64,000 nucleotides of DNA from Phyllobacterium brassicacearum (GTDB lineage Bacteria; Pseudomonadota; Alphaproteobacteria; Rhizobiales; Rhizobiaceae). The stretch's first letter is position 1. Every line of letters begins with the position of its first letter. Location of the stretch: contig NZ_PGGO01000009.1 in NCBI RefSeq assembly GCF_003010955.1, forward strand, positions 124,001 through 188,000, given 5' to 3'. Position numbers and translations under genes: made by a program. Under the pieces are notes generated by a model. The model saw nothing but the letters and a program-made list of their open reading frames with translations, had not been told where the DNA came from and did not search any database. Below, piece by piece: positions 8,167 through 17,441 of the stretch.

Positions 8167-9546
8167 ATGAGCAAGGCCTTCGACGCGATCATCATCGGAG
8201 CAGGACAGGCTGGTCCATCACTCGCAGAGCGTCTGACAGATGCCGGTATGAAAGTGCTGATGGTGGAGCGCAAGCTGTTCGGCGGCACCTGTGTCAATAC
8301 CGGTTGCATGCCGACAAAGACGCTGGTGGCAAGCGCTTACGCGGCGCATCTCGCACGGCGCTGCGCCAATTACGGTGTCACGATCGCCGCGCCCATCACT
8401 GTCGACATGAAACGCGTAAGGGAGAGGGCGGCCACAGTCTCCTATAATTCGCGCACCGGCATCGAGAAATGGCTGCGAGGCATGAACGGCTGTACCGTTA
8501 TCCAGGGGCATGCCCGTTTCATAGGAGCCCATGAAATTGAAATAGACGGTGAGGTCTTCACCGCACCGCGCATCTTCATCAATGCTGGAGGGCGAGCCAA
8601 CGTCCCGGATATGCCCGGTATCGATCAGATCGACTATTTGACCAATACCTCCATTCTTGACCTCGATACGCTGCCGAAGCATCTGGTGGTCATCGGCGGC
8701 AGTTACATCGGTCTCGAGTTTGGACAGATGTACAGGCGTTTTGGCGCAGAGGTGACCATCGTCGAAAAGGGGCCGCGTTTGATAGCCCGTGAAGACCCGG
8801 ACGTTTCCGAGGCGGTCAAGGAAATCCTGGAAGGTGAGGGGATCGCATGCCGCCTTAATGCGGAATGCATTTCCTTCAAGCCACACACCGAGGGCACGGA
8901 AGTCGGCCTGGATTGCAGTTCGGGTGATCGCAAGGCCATTGGTTCGCATGTGCTTCTTGCGATCGGCAGGCGGCCCAACACCGATGATCTCGGCCTCGAC
9001 AAGGCGGGTATCGATACCGACGAGCGCGGCTATATCAAGGTGGACGACGAACTCTCGACGAACGTCGAAGGAGTCTGGGCGCTTGGAGACTGCAACGGGC
9101 GCGGCGCCTTCACCCACACGTCCTACAATGACTTCGAGATCGTCGCTGCGAACCTTCTAGATGGCGAAAGCCGCAAGGTCAGTGACCGCATCCCTGGCTA
9201 TGCCCTCTTTATCGACCCGCCACTCGGACGCGTTGGAATGACCGAGACGGACGCGCGCAAGGCAGGCCAGACGCTTTTGGTTTCCAAGCGACCGATGACC
9301 CGCGTAGGTCGTGCCGTGGAAAAGGATGAGACACAGGGCTTCATGAAGGTTGTCGCGGATGCTGACACCCGCAAGATTCTTGGAGCTGCCATACTGGGGA
9401 CCGGCGGCGATGAGGCGATCCACGGCATTCTCGATATCATGAATGCCGATGTGCCCTACCCGACACTCCAATGGGCCGTGCCCATTCACCCGACCGTCTC
9501 TGAGCTGATCCCGACGTTGCTCAGCGACCTTAAACCCGCGCAGTAA
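8167..9546 (+). CDS. FAD-dependent pyridine nucleotide-disulfide oxidoreductase (MerA/Lpd-like)
   Basis: The ATG at 8167 follows GGGGAGG and gives 459 residues. The N-terminal FAD motif is IIIGAGQAGPSLA, the redox pair is C42-C47 (GGTCVNTGCMP), the NAD(P) site begins IGGSYIGLEFGQ, and the C-terminal HPTVSE carries the His-Glu pair. The family passes electrons from NAD(P)H through FAD to the disulfide. There is no N-terminal heavy-metal domain and no C-terminal CC pair, so mercuric reductase activity is unlikely despite the similarity. It converges with emrB five bases downstream. Confidence 0.88.
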   Translation: MSKAFDAIIIGAGQAGPSLAERLTDAGMKVLMVERKLFGGTCVNTGCMPTKTLVASAYAAHLARRCANYGVTIAAPITVDMKRVRERAATVSYNSRTGIEKWLRGMNGCTVIQGHARFIGAHEIEIDGEVFTAPRIFINAGGRANVPDMPGIDQIDYLTNTSILDLDTLPKHLVVIGGSYIGLEFGQMYRRFGAEVTIVEKGPRLIAREDPDVSEAVKEILEGEGIACRLNAECISFKPHTEGTEVGLDCSSGDRKAIGSHVLLAIGRRPNTDDLGLDKAGIDTDERGYIKVDDELSTNVEGVWALGDCNGRGAFTHTSYNDFEIVAANLLDGESRKVSDRIPGYALFIDPPLGRVGMTETDARKAGQTLLVSKRPMTRVGRAVEKDETQGFMKVVADADTRKILGAAILGTGGDEAIHGILDIMNADVPYPTLQWAVPIHPTVSELIPTLLSDLKPAQ

Positions 9547-9550
9547 GCCG

Positions 9551-11104
9551 TCACTCCATAACGGCATTGTGCTCGGCAGGCGCGGCGCTCGAAGCAGGCT
9601 TGCGCAGAAGCATGACCAGCGGGATGGACACGATCGACATGATCATCAACAGCTTGAAATCGTCCATATAGGCAATGATCGTTGCCTGTGTCGTGATCAT
9701 GCCGTCCAGGGCTGCTCGACCTGCAGCCTTGAGCGGATCGAGGTGTTGCACAATCACAGGATTGTCGAATGCGTGATTGAAGGGCGTCACGTAGGCCGCG
9801 ATCGACGCGTGATTGCTCTGGACATTCTCGGTGATCAAAGCGGTGACAACGGCAATGCCGACGCTCGAACCGATATTGCGCGAAAGATTATATAGGCCGG
9901 TGCCCTCACCGCGCATATGGGCCGGGAGGGTGGCGAAGGCGATGGTCGTCAGCGGCACGAACAGGAAGCCGAGGCCTGCGCCCTGGACAAAGCCAACCGA
10001 GACAATCGTCCACTGCGAAACATCAGGCGTCCAGCCAGTCATGTCGTACATGGCCCAGGCGGTCAGGCTGAAACCGAGGACCAGCAGCAGGCGCGTATCG
10101 ACCTTGCCGATCATGCGTCCGACGATGAACATGCAGACCATCGTGCCAACGCCGCGCGGTCCCATGACGATGCCGGCTGTCATCACCGGATAATCCATCA
10201 GCGTTTGCAGATAGGGTGTCATCAGGGCAAGCGAAGCCAGATAGGTCACCCCGATGACGAAGATGAAGAACATGCTGACGGAGAAGTTGCGGTCCAGAAA
10301 GAGCCGCGGATTGACGAAGGAATTGTTCGCCGTGAACGTATGGACCAGGAACAGGTAGAACGCACTGGCACAGATCAACGCCTCGATCTGTATCTCGGCT
10401 GACGAAAACCAGTCGAGTTGCTCGCCGCGGTCGAGAAAAAGCTGCAGCGCTGCGATGGCGAGGCTCAAAGTGCCGAAGCCGAACCAATCGAGCCTGGCGC
10501 TCGCCTGACGCGTCGTTTCGGAGACAAAGGCCACAATGCCGAAAAACGCCAGCATGCCGATTGGCACGTTGATATAGAACACCCAGCGCCAGCTGATATT
10601 GTCGGTAAGCCAGCCGCCGATGACCGGCCCCAGGACCGGTCCGACCATGACCGAGACGCCGAAAAGCGCCATCGCCTTGCCGCGCTCTTCAACCGCATAG
10701 ATATCGAGCAGGATGCCCTGCGAAAGGGGAACGAGCGAAGCGCCGAACAAGCCCTGCAGCAGGCGGAAGACGACGATCTGCGGCAGCGACTGGGCAAGGC
10801 CACATAGAACCGACGCAACGACGAAACCGACAATGGCGGTCAGGAGGACATTTTTGCGGCCGAACCGAGCGGCGAGGAAGCCAGACGGCGGCGTCATGAT
10901 CGCCGCGGCGACAATGTAGGAGGTCAGCACCCAGTTGATCTGGTCGGCGCTCGCCGAGACACTGCCCTGGATATAGGGCAGCGCCACATTGGCGATCGTC
11001 GTATCAAGCGCCTGCATGATCACCGCAAGGATGACACAGGCCGTTATTGCTCCGCGATTGGCGACAGCCGACGCGGAGCTTGGAACTGCGATTGTATCAG
11101 ACAT
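9551..11104 (-). CDS. emrB: DHA2-family MFS multidrug efflux permease (EmrB-like)
   Basis: The start at 11104 gives 517 residues, with about 14 hydrophobic segments as expected for the DHA2 (14-TMS) family. Motif A appears as GFLAARFGRKN and motif C as GPVLGPVIGGWL. These proteins export hydrophobic toxins by proton antiport. The gene overlaps the emrA stop by eight bases, so permease and adaptor are probably made together. It ends in a polar tail at the inner membrane face. Confidence 0.9.
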   Translation of the reverse strand: MSDTIAVPSSASAVANRGAITACVILAVIMQALDTTIANVALPYIQGSVSASADQINWVLTSYIVAAAIMTPPSGFLAARFGRKNVLLTAIVGFVVASVLCGLAQSLPQIVVFRLLQGLFGASLVPLSQGILLDIYAVEERGKAMALFGVSVMVGPVLGPVIGGWLTDNISWRWVFYINVPIGMLAFFGIVAFVSETTRQASARLDWFGFGTLSLAIAALQLFLDRGEQLDWFSSAEIQIEALICASAFYLFLVHTFTANNSFVNPRLFLDRNFSVSMFFIFVIGVTYLASLALMTPYLQTLMDYPVMTAGIVMGPRGVGTMVCMFIVGRMIGKVDTRLLLVLGFSLTAWAMYDMTGWTPDVSQWTIVSVGFVQGAGLGFLFVPLTTIAFATLPAHMRGEGTGLYNLSRNIGSSVGIAVVTALITENVQSNHASIAAYVTPFNHAFDNPVIVQHLDPLKAAGRAALDGMITTQATIIAYMDDFKLLMIMSIVSIPLVMLLRKPASSAAPAEHNAVME

Positions 11105-12314
11105 GATCCTTGCGACCGAAAAGCCCCAGGATGTCATCGGCAAAATTCGGCAGGCCTCGGGCATGGCCGGTATCAACGCCGACAGTCACGCTCATGCCGA
11201 CACGCAGGGGAGGTTTGCCCGCCATATCGTCAATGCTGACGAGCATGGGAATGCGCTGGACTACTTTGACCCAGTTGCCCGTGGTGTTCTGCGCGGGAAG
11301 CAGTGAGAAGCTGGAGCCGGAGGCCGGACTGATGCTGGATACCGTGCCTTTCCATTCGGCGCCCGGATAGGTGTCGACGCTGATGGTTACCGGCTGACCC
11401 TCGCGAACATATGTGAGTTCTGTTTCTTTCGGGCTAGCGGCGATCCACATGTGGGTCGTGGACACAAGGCTGAAGCCCGATTGGGAAGCTTGAAGATAGG
11501 CGCCGACCTGGAGCGAGCTCACATTGGTGACGATACCGTCGAACGGCGCCCGCACAATGGTGCGATCAAGGTTGCGCTGGGCATTGTCTACGGCCGACTG
11601 CGCCTGCAGATAGGAGGGGTTCTGTTCGACAGGCTGGTCCGGATCATTGCCGAGTTGCGCACGTGTTGCGGCGGCTTCAGCCTTGGCAACGTCCACCTTT
11701 TGCTGGGCTGCGTCGAGGTCATGCTTGGCCTGATCATATGTTGCCTTGGAGGCAGCTGCACTGGCAGTCAGGTCCTGTTGGCGCTGGAGCGTCTTCTCGA
11801 AGAAGGGAATGTCCGCTTTGGCCTGCGTGATCTCGGCGAGAGACTGTTTGTAACTTGCCTCGAGATTGAGGATCTGGTTGCGAACGACGCCGAGTTGCGC
11901 TTTCGCTCCGGAAAGGGCGATGCTGTAGACAGCGGGATCAAGCCGGAACAGCATCTGACCCTGCTTGACCTGTTCGTTGTCGTGCACCTCGATCGACTGG
12001 ACGATACCGGATGCGTCCGTTGAAACGCCGACGATGTCCGCCTGAACATAGGCGTTGTCCGTGGACATGACCTGACCGCCGGTCGCATAGGCATATCCGC
12101 CCCCGATCAGGACCACGGGCAGCAATGCAAAGAGCAGGGGCCGTTTAAAGCTGCGACGCGGTCGTGCCGGAGAAACGGAAGGCGTCGGAGTGGATTCCCT
12201 GGGTGCAGGTTCCGTGGGAGCTGCTTCGATTGTGGTATCGCGCTTTTCCATGACCAAGTCGTTGGCCGCGTCTGGATTGGCGGGGATACGTAAGGAAGAT
12301 GAACCGTCAGCCAT
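11097..12314 (-). CDS. emrA: HlyD/EmrA-type membrane fusion protein
   Basis: The 405-residue protein has a Pro/Thr-rich cytoplasmic N-terminus, one membrane anchor at about residues 57-75 (RPLLFALLPVVLIGGGYAYA), a biotinyl-lipoyl-like start (STDNAYVQADIVGVST), a long coiled-coil hairpin with Gln- and Ala-rich heptads, and C-terminal beta-barrel segments (VDTYPGAEWKGTVSSISP). It would link EmrB to an outer-membrane channel not encoded here. Overlaps with marR upstream and emrB downstream (eight bases each) mark one operon. Confidence 0.9.
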   Translation of the reverse strand: MADGSSSLRIPANPDAANDLVMEKRDTTIEAAPTEPAPRESTPTPSVSPARPRRSFKRPLLFALLPVVLIGGGYAYATGGQVMSTDNAYVQADIVGVSTDASGIVQSIEVHDNEQVKQGQMLFRLDPAVYSIALSGAKAQLGVVRNQILNLEASYKQSLAEITQAKADIPFFEKTLQRQQDLTASAAASKATYDQAKHDLDAAQQKVDVAKAEAAATRAQLGNDPDQPVEQNPSYLQAQSAVDNAQRNLDRTIVRAPFDGIVTNVSSLQVGAYLQASQSGFSLVSTTHMWIAASPKETELTYVREGQPVTISVDTYPGAEWKGTVSSISPASGSSFSLLPAQNTTGNWVKVVQRIPMLVSIDDMAGKPPLRVGMSVTVGVDTGHARGLPNFADDILGLFGRKDHV

Positions 12315-12771
12315 GATTTTTCTCTTTGTCCTCGACCGGCGTCTGGCATGCGTCGATCAAATTGGTCTTCATGAGGGTAAGGGTACGTATTAGGTGTTCG
12401 CGGTCTTCCGGCGGGACGCCGGCAAGAGCGTCAGCGCGCGTCGCGTCTCCAATGACACGCATCGATGCGAGCAGCGGCCGCGTCTCCTCGCGCAGGAACA
12501 AGAGCCAGATGCGGCGGTCCGTGGGGCGGCGGCGGCGCTCGACCAGGCCGCGTTCCTCCAGCTTGTCGAGAATACGCACCAGCGTGATTGGCTCGATCTC
12601 GAGGATCTCCGCGAGACCTGCCTGGTGTATACCCTCGTTGTTGGCGAGGTATGCCAGCGTCTGCCATTGTGACCTGGTCAGTCCAAGGCATTTGGCCCGT
12701 TGCTCGAATCGCTTGCGCAGCAGCCGGGCAACGTCATGCAGCAGGAAGCCAAGGGTCGGTGCATTGTTCAT
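12307..12771 (-). CDS. MarR-family regulator of the emrAB operon
   Basis: The 154-residue protein has the MarR winged helix: LTRSQWQTLAYLANNEG, the recognition region EPITLVRILDKLEERGLVERR, then a wing with RRPTDRRIWLL. It is first in the operon and overlaps emrA by eight bases, so it probably represses its own operon and is released by a pump substrate. No good Shine-Dalgarno sequence precedes the ATG at 12771 (the strand reads CTCTCCTCATC), so translation may be weak or the start different. No clear long palindrome is seen upstream. Confidence 0.85.
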   Translation of the reverse strand: MNNAPTLGFLLHDVARLLRKRFEQRAKCLGLTRSQWQTLAYLANNEGIHQAGLAEILEIEPITLVRILDKLEERGLVERRRRPTDRRIWLLFLREETRPLLASMRVIGDATRADALAGVPPEDREHLIRTLTLMKTNLIDACQTPVEDKEKNHG

Positions 12772-12902
12772 GATGAGGAGAGTTAAAATTCGTAAGGATG
12801 CTTATGACATGCATACACATAGCAGTCATGCTTGACAAGAAAAAGGCGTCAGCTTGCCTCATTCGGCAAAAAGTGTGGCGTGCAATCAAGATATGGTGAT
12901 CG

Positions 12903-13826
12903 CTACTGTGCCTGAAGATCAAGCACCCAGGTCTGCCCCACCAAATCATACCCGAAGGAATGATGGTTTTCCTCGTCGACGAGCTGAAAGCCCATCGCCT
13001 GATAAATACGCCGGGCCGAGATCAGGACATCGTTCGTCCAGAGTTTGATCTGCCGGTAACCTAGTTCTCGGGCGCGATCGACACATTTCGCAACCAATGC
13101 ACGGCCGATGCCGAGCCCCCGCGCGCTTGGCTCGACATAGAGTAGTCGCAATTTTGCGACGTCAGGATCTTCGCTCTGCATGAGGAAAATGGAACCGACG
13201 ACGACACCACCGCGTTCGGCGATCCAACCCGCCTCACGCTCAGGATTGAAATTGGCGGCAAATTTTCCAAGGATCTCACAGGCGAGCCCCTCATAGGTCC
13301 AGTCCCAGCCATACTCCTCATGATAGAGCACAGCTTGCCGGTGGGCGATCCAACCGAGGTCTCCGGGTCGAAGGTCGCGATATGCGACTCCATCGCGATC
13401 GTGTTTCCCGCGGTCGAGGATCGCCTGGATCTTGCGCATGGATGAGACCAGTTGCTGGCGCGTGTCATTATCCATGGGTGCCAGCAGTCCTTCAATTTGC
13501 GACTGCGAGCCCTGATCTAGAAAGGCGAAAGCTTGACGCCCGGCATCCGTCAGGGACATGAGGCGTTGCTTTCCATGATCGGGGCTGGTGCGACCGCGCA
13601 CGAGATTGCGCTTGGCAAACCGCGCCAGAATGCGACTGAGATGGGCCTTGTCCATTCCCAGACTTCGTCCGATTTCGGCTGCTGTCTGCTCGCTGTTCTT
13701 TGCAAGTTCATACAACACGCGTCCCTCTGCCAGCGTGTAGTCGCTGGCGAGGAGATGCTTGTCGAGGAGCCCGATTTCCTTCGTGAAAAAACGATTGAAA
13801 CTGCGAAATTCCTCTGCCGCACCCAT
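12903..13826 (-). CDS. MarR-GNAT fusion (regulator with acetyltransferase domain)
   Basis: Residues 1-145 are a MarR winged helix (AAEIGRSLGMDKAHLSRILARFAKRNLV). Residues ~150-300 are a GNAT domain with the acetyl-CoA loop VEPSARGLGIGRALV and the end motif ISARRIYQAMGFQLV. The architecture is known in bacteria, but the acetyl acceptor is usually unknown. A perfect palindrome lies 12 bases upstream of the start, which suggests autoregulation. The gene is divergent from the Tat-exported hydrolase. Both domains look complete. Confidence 0.88.
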   Translation of the reverse strand: MGAAEEFRSFNRFFTKEIGLLDKHLLASDYTLAEGRVLYELAKNSEQTAAEIGRSLGMDKAHLSRILARFAKRNLVRGRTSPDHGKQRLMSLTDAGRQAFAFLDQGSQSQIEGLLAPMDNDTRQQLVSSMRKIQAILDRGKHDRDGVAYRDLRPGDLGWIAHRQAVLYHEEYGWDWTYEGLACEILGKFAANFNPEREAGWIAERGGVVVGSIFLMQSEDPDVAKLRLLYVEPSARGLGIGRALVAKCVDRARELGYRQIKLWTNDVLISARRIYQAMGFQLVDEENHHSFGYDLVGQTWVLDLQAQ

Positions 13827-13837
13827 AGTCCGTTCCT

Positions 13838-13860
13838 CTATGTTGTCACTGACAACATAG
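13838..13860. promoter_or_regulatory. 23-bp palindrome, candidate MarR-GNAT operator
   Basis: CTATGTTGTC and GACAACATAG are perfect inverted 10-mers around ACT. The site ends 12 bases before the start codon of the MarR-GNAT gene on the minus strand, next to its AGGAACG ribosome site. Binding there would block transcription or translation. Length and symmetry match MarR-family sites. Confidence 0.65.
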
Positions 13861-13923
13861 TAGTCAATTCAAACGGGACCGCAAGAGAAAACGCCCGGTG
13901 CAGGTGCCCGGTCTCTGATAGGA

Positions 13924-14005
13924 TTGTAAGCAAATGTATCTGGAGCGACGAATGCTACCTCTGCATGCAAATTTGAGGAGTCGGCGACACATGGCGGATA
14001 CACGA
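13924..14005 (+). promoter_or_regulatory. Bipartite upstream motif, copy 3 (before the Tat-type hydrolase)
   Basis: ATTGTAAGCAAATGTA at the left end and CGACACATGGCGGATAC at the right end match the segments before dipZ and the Ohr-like gene, with almost the same spacing (~62 bases). The right block ends about 48 bases before the ATG at 14053. It is the most diverged copy: 12 of 16 and 15 of 21 positions agree by hand with the other copies. A shared regulator is inferred. Confidence 0.45.
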
Positions 14006-14052
14006 GGAATATCACTTTGCGCTGGGTCCATATCCGTTGGAGAGAGATCAAA

Positions 14053-15099
14053 ATGTCCGGAGAAATTAATCATCGCCGTCGCCGTTTCCTTGGGTTCGCA
14101 GCCATGACCCTCGCTGCGGGTGAGTTCGGAATAATCGGTACTGCAAACGCACAGGCTGGCAAGACAGCTGTCCTGCCCGCGATCAAGCCAGGTACGAACA
14201 CATCCATGGGACCGCTGACGCAGATCGATGCAGGCGTTCTCAACATTGGATATGCCGAAGCCGGACCTGCCGATGGCCCTGCAGTCATCCTCCTGCACGG
14301 TTGGCCCTACGATATATACAGCTTCGTCGACGTTGTTCCGCTGCTCGCATCCGCAGGTTATCGCGTCATCACGCCGTACCTGCGCGGCTACGGCACCACT
14401 CGGTTCCTCTCAAGCGATACGGTCCGGAATGGCCAGCAATCCGTGATTGCTACCGATATCATCGCATTAATGGATGCGCTCAAGATCCGCACCGCGATCG
14501 TCGCCGGCTTCGACTGGGGAGCACGCACAGCGAACATCATGGCGGCGCTCTGGCCCGAGCGCTGCAAGGCCATGGTCTCGGTGAGTGGTTATCTGATCGG
14601 TAGCCAGGAGACCAACAAGAAACCACTGCCACCCAAGGCGGAACTTGCTTGGTGGTACCAGTTCTACTTTGCCACAGAACGTGGCCGGCAGGGGTACGAA
14701 AGCAATCGGAACGAATTTGCAAAGCTCATCTGGCAACTCGCGTCGCCGAAGTGGAACTTTGACGATGCGACGTTTGACCGATCTGCCGAGGCCTTCAATA
14801 ACCCGGACCATGTCGCGATCGTGATCCATAATTACCGGTGGCGGCTGAGCCTGGCAGATGGCGAGCCGCAATATGACGATCTGGAAAAGCAGCTTGCCAA
14901 GGGCCCGGTCATCTCCGTGCCGACGATCACCCTTGAAAGTGATGCCAATGGCGCCCCGCATCCGGATCCCGCGTCGTACGCCAAGAAGTTCTCGGGCAAA
15001 TATAGTCACCGGATGATCGAAGGAGGCATCGGCCACAATCTGCCTCAGGAGGCTCCGCAGGCATTTGCGCAGGCTGTCATCGACGTCGACGGCTATTAA
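14053..15099 (+). CDS. Tat-exported alpha/beta hydrolase (epoxide hydrolase/dehalogenase-like)
   Basis: The ATG at 14053 follows GGAGAGAG and yields 348 residues. Residues 8-35 form a Tat signal (HRRRRFLGFAAMTLAAG, then GTANAQA). The hydrolase core has the oxyanion HGWPYD, then GFDWGART, where Asp takes the nucleophile place as in epoxide hydrolases and haloalkane dehalogenases, and a C-terminal GGIGHNLPQE with the catalytic His. It would act in the periplasm. It is followed by a two-component system. Copy 3 of the shared upstream motif suggests co-control with dipZ and the Ohr-like gene. Confidence 0.85.
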   Translation: MSGEINHRRRRFLGFAAMTLAAGEFGIIGTANAQAGKTAVLPAIKPGTNTSMGPLTQIDAGVLNIGYAEAGPADGPAVILLHGWPYDIYSFVDVVPLLASAGYRVITPYLRGYGTTRFLSSDTVRNGQQSVIATDIIALMDALKIRTAIVAGFDWGARTANIMAALWPERCKAMVSVSGYLIGSQETNKKPLPPKAELAWWYQFYFATERGRQGYESNRNEFAKLIWQLASPKWNFDDATFDRSAEAFNNPDHVAIVIHNYRWRLSLADGEPQYDDLEKQLAKGPVISVPTITLESDANGAPHPDPASYAKKFSGKYSHRMIEGGIGHNLPQEAPQAFAQAVIDVDGY

Positions 15100-15194
15100 A
15101 GGGGAGACACGAGGCATTCGGCGTTAGATTGTGCAATATTGATTATTGTGATAAGTAAAACGAGCTGTTTTTAAAAATTGAGGGGTGCCCTACG

Positions 15195-15935
15195 ATGGAT
15201 CACATTGACCACATCCTGATCGTTGACGATGATCGCGAAATTCGGGAGCTGGTTGCAAGCTACCTCAAGAAAAACGGTCTGCGCGTTGATGTCGCGGCGG
15301 ACGGACGGCACATGCGGGCATTTCTCGAGGCTAACTCTGTCGATCTCATCGTGCTCGATCTGATGATGCCGGGCGATGATGGTCTGGTCCTGTGTCGCGA
15401 GTTGCGGGCGGGGAAGCATAAAGCAACTCCTGTCCTCATGCTGACGGCGCGCAACGATGAAACAGATCGCATTGTTGGTTTGGAGATGGGGGCAGATGAT
15501 TATCTTGCAAAACCCTTCGCAGCGCGCGAACTGCTGGCGCGCATCAAGGCGGTACTACGCCGAACGCGCATGCTGCCACCCAATCTGCAGATTACGGAGG
15601 TCGGGCAATTGCTGACATTTGGCGATTGGCAACTCGACACGACCGGCCGTCATCTGATTGACCGGAACGGCACAGTGGTTGCGCTCAGCGGAGCCGAATA
15701 TCGATTGCTTCGCGTCTTCGTCGACCATCCGCAACGTGTCCTCAACCGGGATCAACTGTTGAATCTCACGCAAGGACGCGAAGCGGAATTGTTCGACCGG
15801 TCCATCGATCTTCTCGTCAGCCGCCTGCGCCAGCGCCTGTCCGACGATGCCCGCGAGCCCGCCTACATCAAGACTGTTCGTAGTGAAGGTTATGTCTTCG
15901 CTGTGCCTGTCGAGATTTCCGAGGTTCGCCAGTGA
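15195..15935 (+). CDS. OmpR-family response regulator
   Basis: The 246-residue protein has a receiver domain with acidic pocket DDDRE, phosphoacceptor D55 (LIVLDLMMPGDDG) and switch Lys in YLAKPF. A C-terminal winged helix follows (LSGAEYRLLRVFVDHPQRVLNRDQLL, then VSRLRQRL). The ATG is preceded by GAGGGG. The stop overlaps the GTG start of the sensor kinase by four bases. It is the best candidate for binding the repeated segments at 13924, 17290 and 19259 that flank this pair. Confidence 0.93.
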   Translation: MDHIDHILIVDDDREIRELVASYLKKNGLRVDVAADGRHMRAFLEANSVDLIVLDLMMPGDDGLVLCRELRAGKHKATPVLMLTARNDETDRIVGLEMGADDYLAKPFAARELLARIKAVLRRTRMLPPNLQITEVGQLLTFGDWQLDTTGRHLIDRNGTVVALSGAEYRLLRVFVDHPQRVLNRDQLLNLTQGREAELFDRSIDLLVSRLRQRLSDDAREPAYIKTVRSEGYVFAVPVEISEVRQ

Positions 15936-17254
15936 CCACCATGGCAATCATGCGGCGTTCTGGACCCTGGCCGCGCACCATGGGGGCGAGGTTGTTCCTC
16001 ATCCTCTTGACTGGCTTGGTTATTGCCCAGGGGCTTTCCCTCAGTCTGCTGTTTTTTGAACGCTACACGGCGGCCAAGGGCGTGATGTATAATACGCTCG
16101 AAAATGAAGTGGCGACCTCGATCGCTATTCTGGATCGCCTTCCGGCCGATGAACGGGCGGATTGGCTGGCGCGGCTCGACCGCGGGGCGTACCGATTTGT
16201 ATTGGGACCAGGACTGCCCGGCGTTCCCGACACGAGCGAGCGCGGTGCCGAAATCGCGGCGAAGATAAGACAAGCCATCGATCCGCGTTTTCCTTTGACA
16301 TTCGATGCCATACCGAGTGATGGCGAGCGACTTCAGGCCCATCTGACATTGAGCGACGGCAATCCGCTGACGATCGACGTGAGTCCTCGTCCAATCATGC
16401 CCGTCGCACAGTGGTTGCCCTATGTTCTTGTCGCGCAGCTCATTCTGCTCGTTCTTTGCAGCTGGTTTGCTGTCCGTCAGGCAATCCGTCCCCTCGAGGA
16501 CCTCGCCCATGCCGCTGATGCCCTTGACCCGAACAAGAACGCCCCTCGCCTGAGCGAAACCGGACCGAGCGAAGTTGCCTATGCTGCAACGGCATTCAAC
16601 GCGATGCGGGATCGCATCGCTCATTATCTCGAAGAAAGGGTGCAGATACTTGCAGCAATCTCGCATGACCTTCAAACGCCCATTACGCGCATGAAGCTTC
16701 GCGCCGAATTTGCAGAAGATTCGGTCGAGAAGGACAAACTGCTGCAGGATCTGACCGAAATCGAGCGTCTCGTCCATGAGGGCATCGCCTATGCTCGCAG
16801 CGCCCATGGAAATGCAGAGAAATCCACCCGGGTCGACATCGGGTCGTTCATGGAAAGCCTCGTCTATGATTACCAGGATACAGGCAAGGCCGTAACCATA
16901 ACAGGCGACATCAAAGCCGTGATCGAGACACGGCCGCACGCGCTGCGCCGCATTTTCACCAATCTCATCGACAACGCCCTCAAATTCGGCGGAAGCGCCG
17001 ACGTTCATTTGGAAAAGGATGCCAAGGGCGCCGTTGTCATAAGCGTGCTGGATCGCGGTCCCGGCATTCCGGAAGAGCAGCTTGAAGCAGTGCTCCAACC
17101 ATTCTTCCGGCTCGAACAGTCCCGAAACCGCGGCACTGGCGGTACGGGATTGGGATTGGCAATCGCACAACAGTTGACGCTCGCGATAGGTGCCTCGCTC
17201 AAATTGTCCAACCGCGAGGGCGGTGGGCTCTCGGCTGAAATCTCCATCGGCTGA
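15932..17254 (+). CDS. Sensor histidine kinase, partner of the OmpR-type regulator
   Basis: The GTG at 15932 overlaps the regulator stop. The 440 residues hold TM1 (~20-43), a periplasmic region of about 115 residues, TM2 (~162-183), a HAMP linker, the H box ISHDLQTPITRM with H245, and N, G1 and G2 boxes (NLIDNALKFGG, DRGPGIPEEQ, GGTGLGLAIAQQ). It has the EnvZ/CpxA layout. The periplasmic domain contains no cysteine pair, so direct thiol sensing is not indicated. Its neighbours suggest an envelope redox or oxidant signal. Confidence 0.92.
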   Translation: MTTMAIMRRSGPWPRTMGARLFLILLTGLVIAQGLSLSLLFFERYTAAKGVMYNTLENEVATSIAILDRLPADERADWLARLDRGAYRFVLGPGLPGVPDTSERGAEIAAKIRQAIDPRFPLTFDAIPSDGERLQAHLTLSDGNPLTIDVSPRPIMPVAQWLPYVLVAQLILLVLCSWFAVRQAIRPLEDLAHAADALDPNKNAPRLSETGPSEVAYAATAFNAMRDRIAHYLEERVQILAAISHDLQTPITRMKLRAEFAEDSVEKDKLLQDLTEIERLVHEGIAYARSAHGNAEKSTRVDIGSFMESLVYDYQDTGKAVTITGDIKAVIETRPHALRRIFTNLIDNALKFGGSADVHLEKDAKGAVVISVLDRGPGIPEEQLEAVLQPFFRLEQSRNRGTGGTGLGLAIAQQLTLAIGASLKLSNREGGGLSAEISIG

Positions 17255-17289
17255 TTAAGAACGTGGCGATACGTTAAATTAGCGCCCGC

Positions 17290-17371
17290 CTTGTGTCGCA
17301 CTGTAACGACCGCTACGCCTCTCACACTTCGTTACACATCGGGTCCAATTCCGACACATGCGGGATACGTC
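17290..17371 (+). promoter_or_regulatory. Bipartite upstream motif, copy 1 (before dipZ)
   Basis: This segment matches 19259-19339 at about 60 of 82 positions by my hand alignment. The last 21 bases (CCGACACATGCGGGATACGTC when read in two parts: CCGACACATG then CGGGATACGTC) are identical in both. TTCGTTACA is also shared at the same distance. It ends about 70 bases before the dipZ start. An ATG inside it (17358) is in frame with dipZ but belongs to the repeat. Confidence 0.6.
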
Positions 17372-17441
17372 GGCGCCGTCTGATGCTGATCTCCAGCCCC
17401 TGCGCCGTGGCGCGCTGATGATCATTGCAAAGGAAACGATG

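Noticed and set aside
8167-9546. Mercuric reductase
   Set aside because: The redox pair matches, but the metal-binding N-terminal domain and C-terminal CC are absent, and there are no other mer genes.
10418-10807. Plus-strand ORFs inside 9.5-12.3 kb
   Set aside because: They are shadows of the emrA and emrB genes on the minus strand.
15890-17170. 426-codon open frame on the minus strand
   Set aside because: It is antisense to the intact sensor kinase, with no recognisable domain or ribosome site.
17358-17441. Upstream ATG start for DipZ at 17358
   Set aside because: This ATG is inside the repeated regulatory segment (the identical block also occurs at 19319, where it is not a start). The ATG at 17442 has the ribosome site and begins the CcdA domain.
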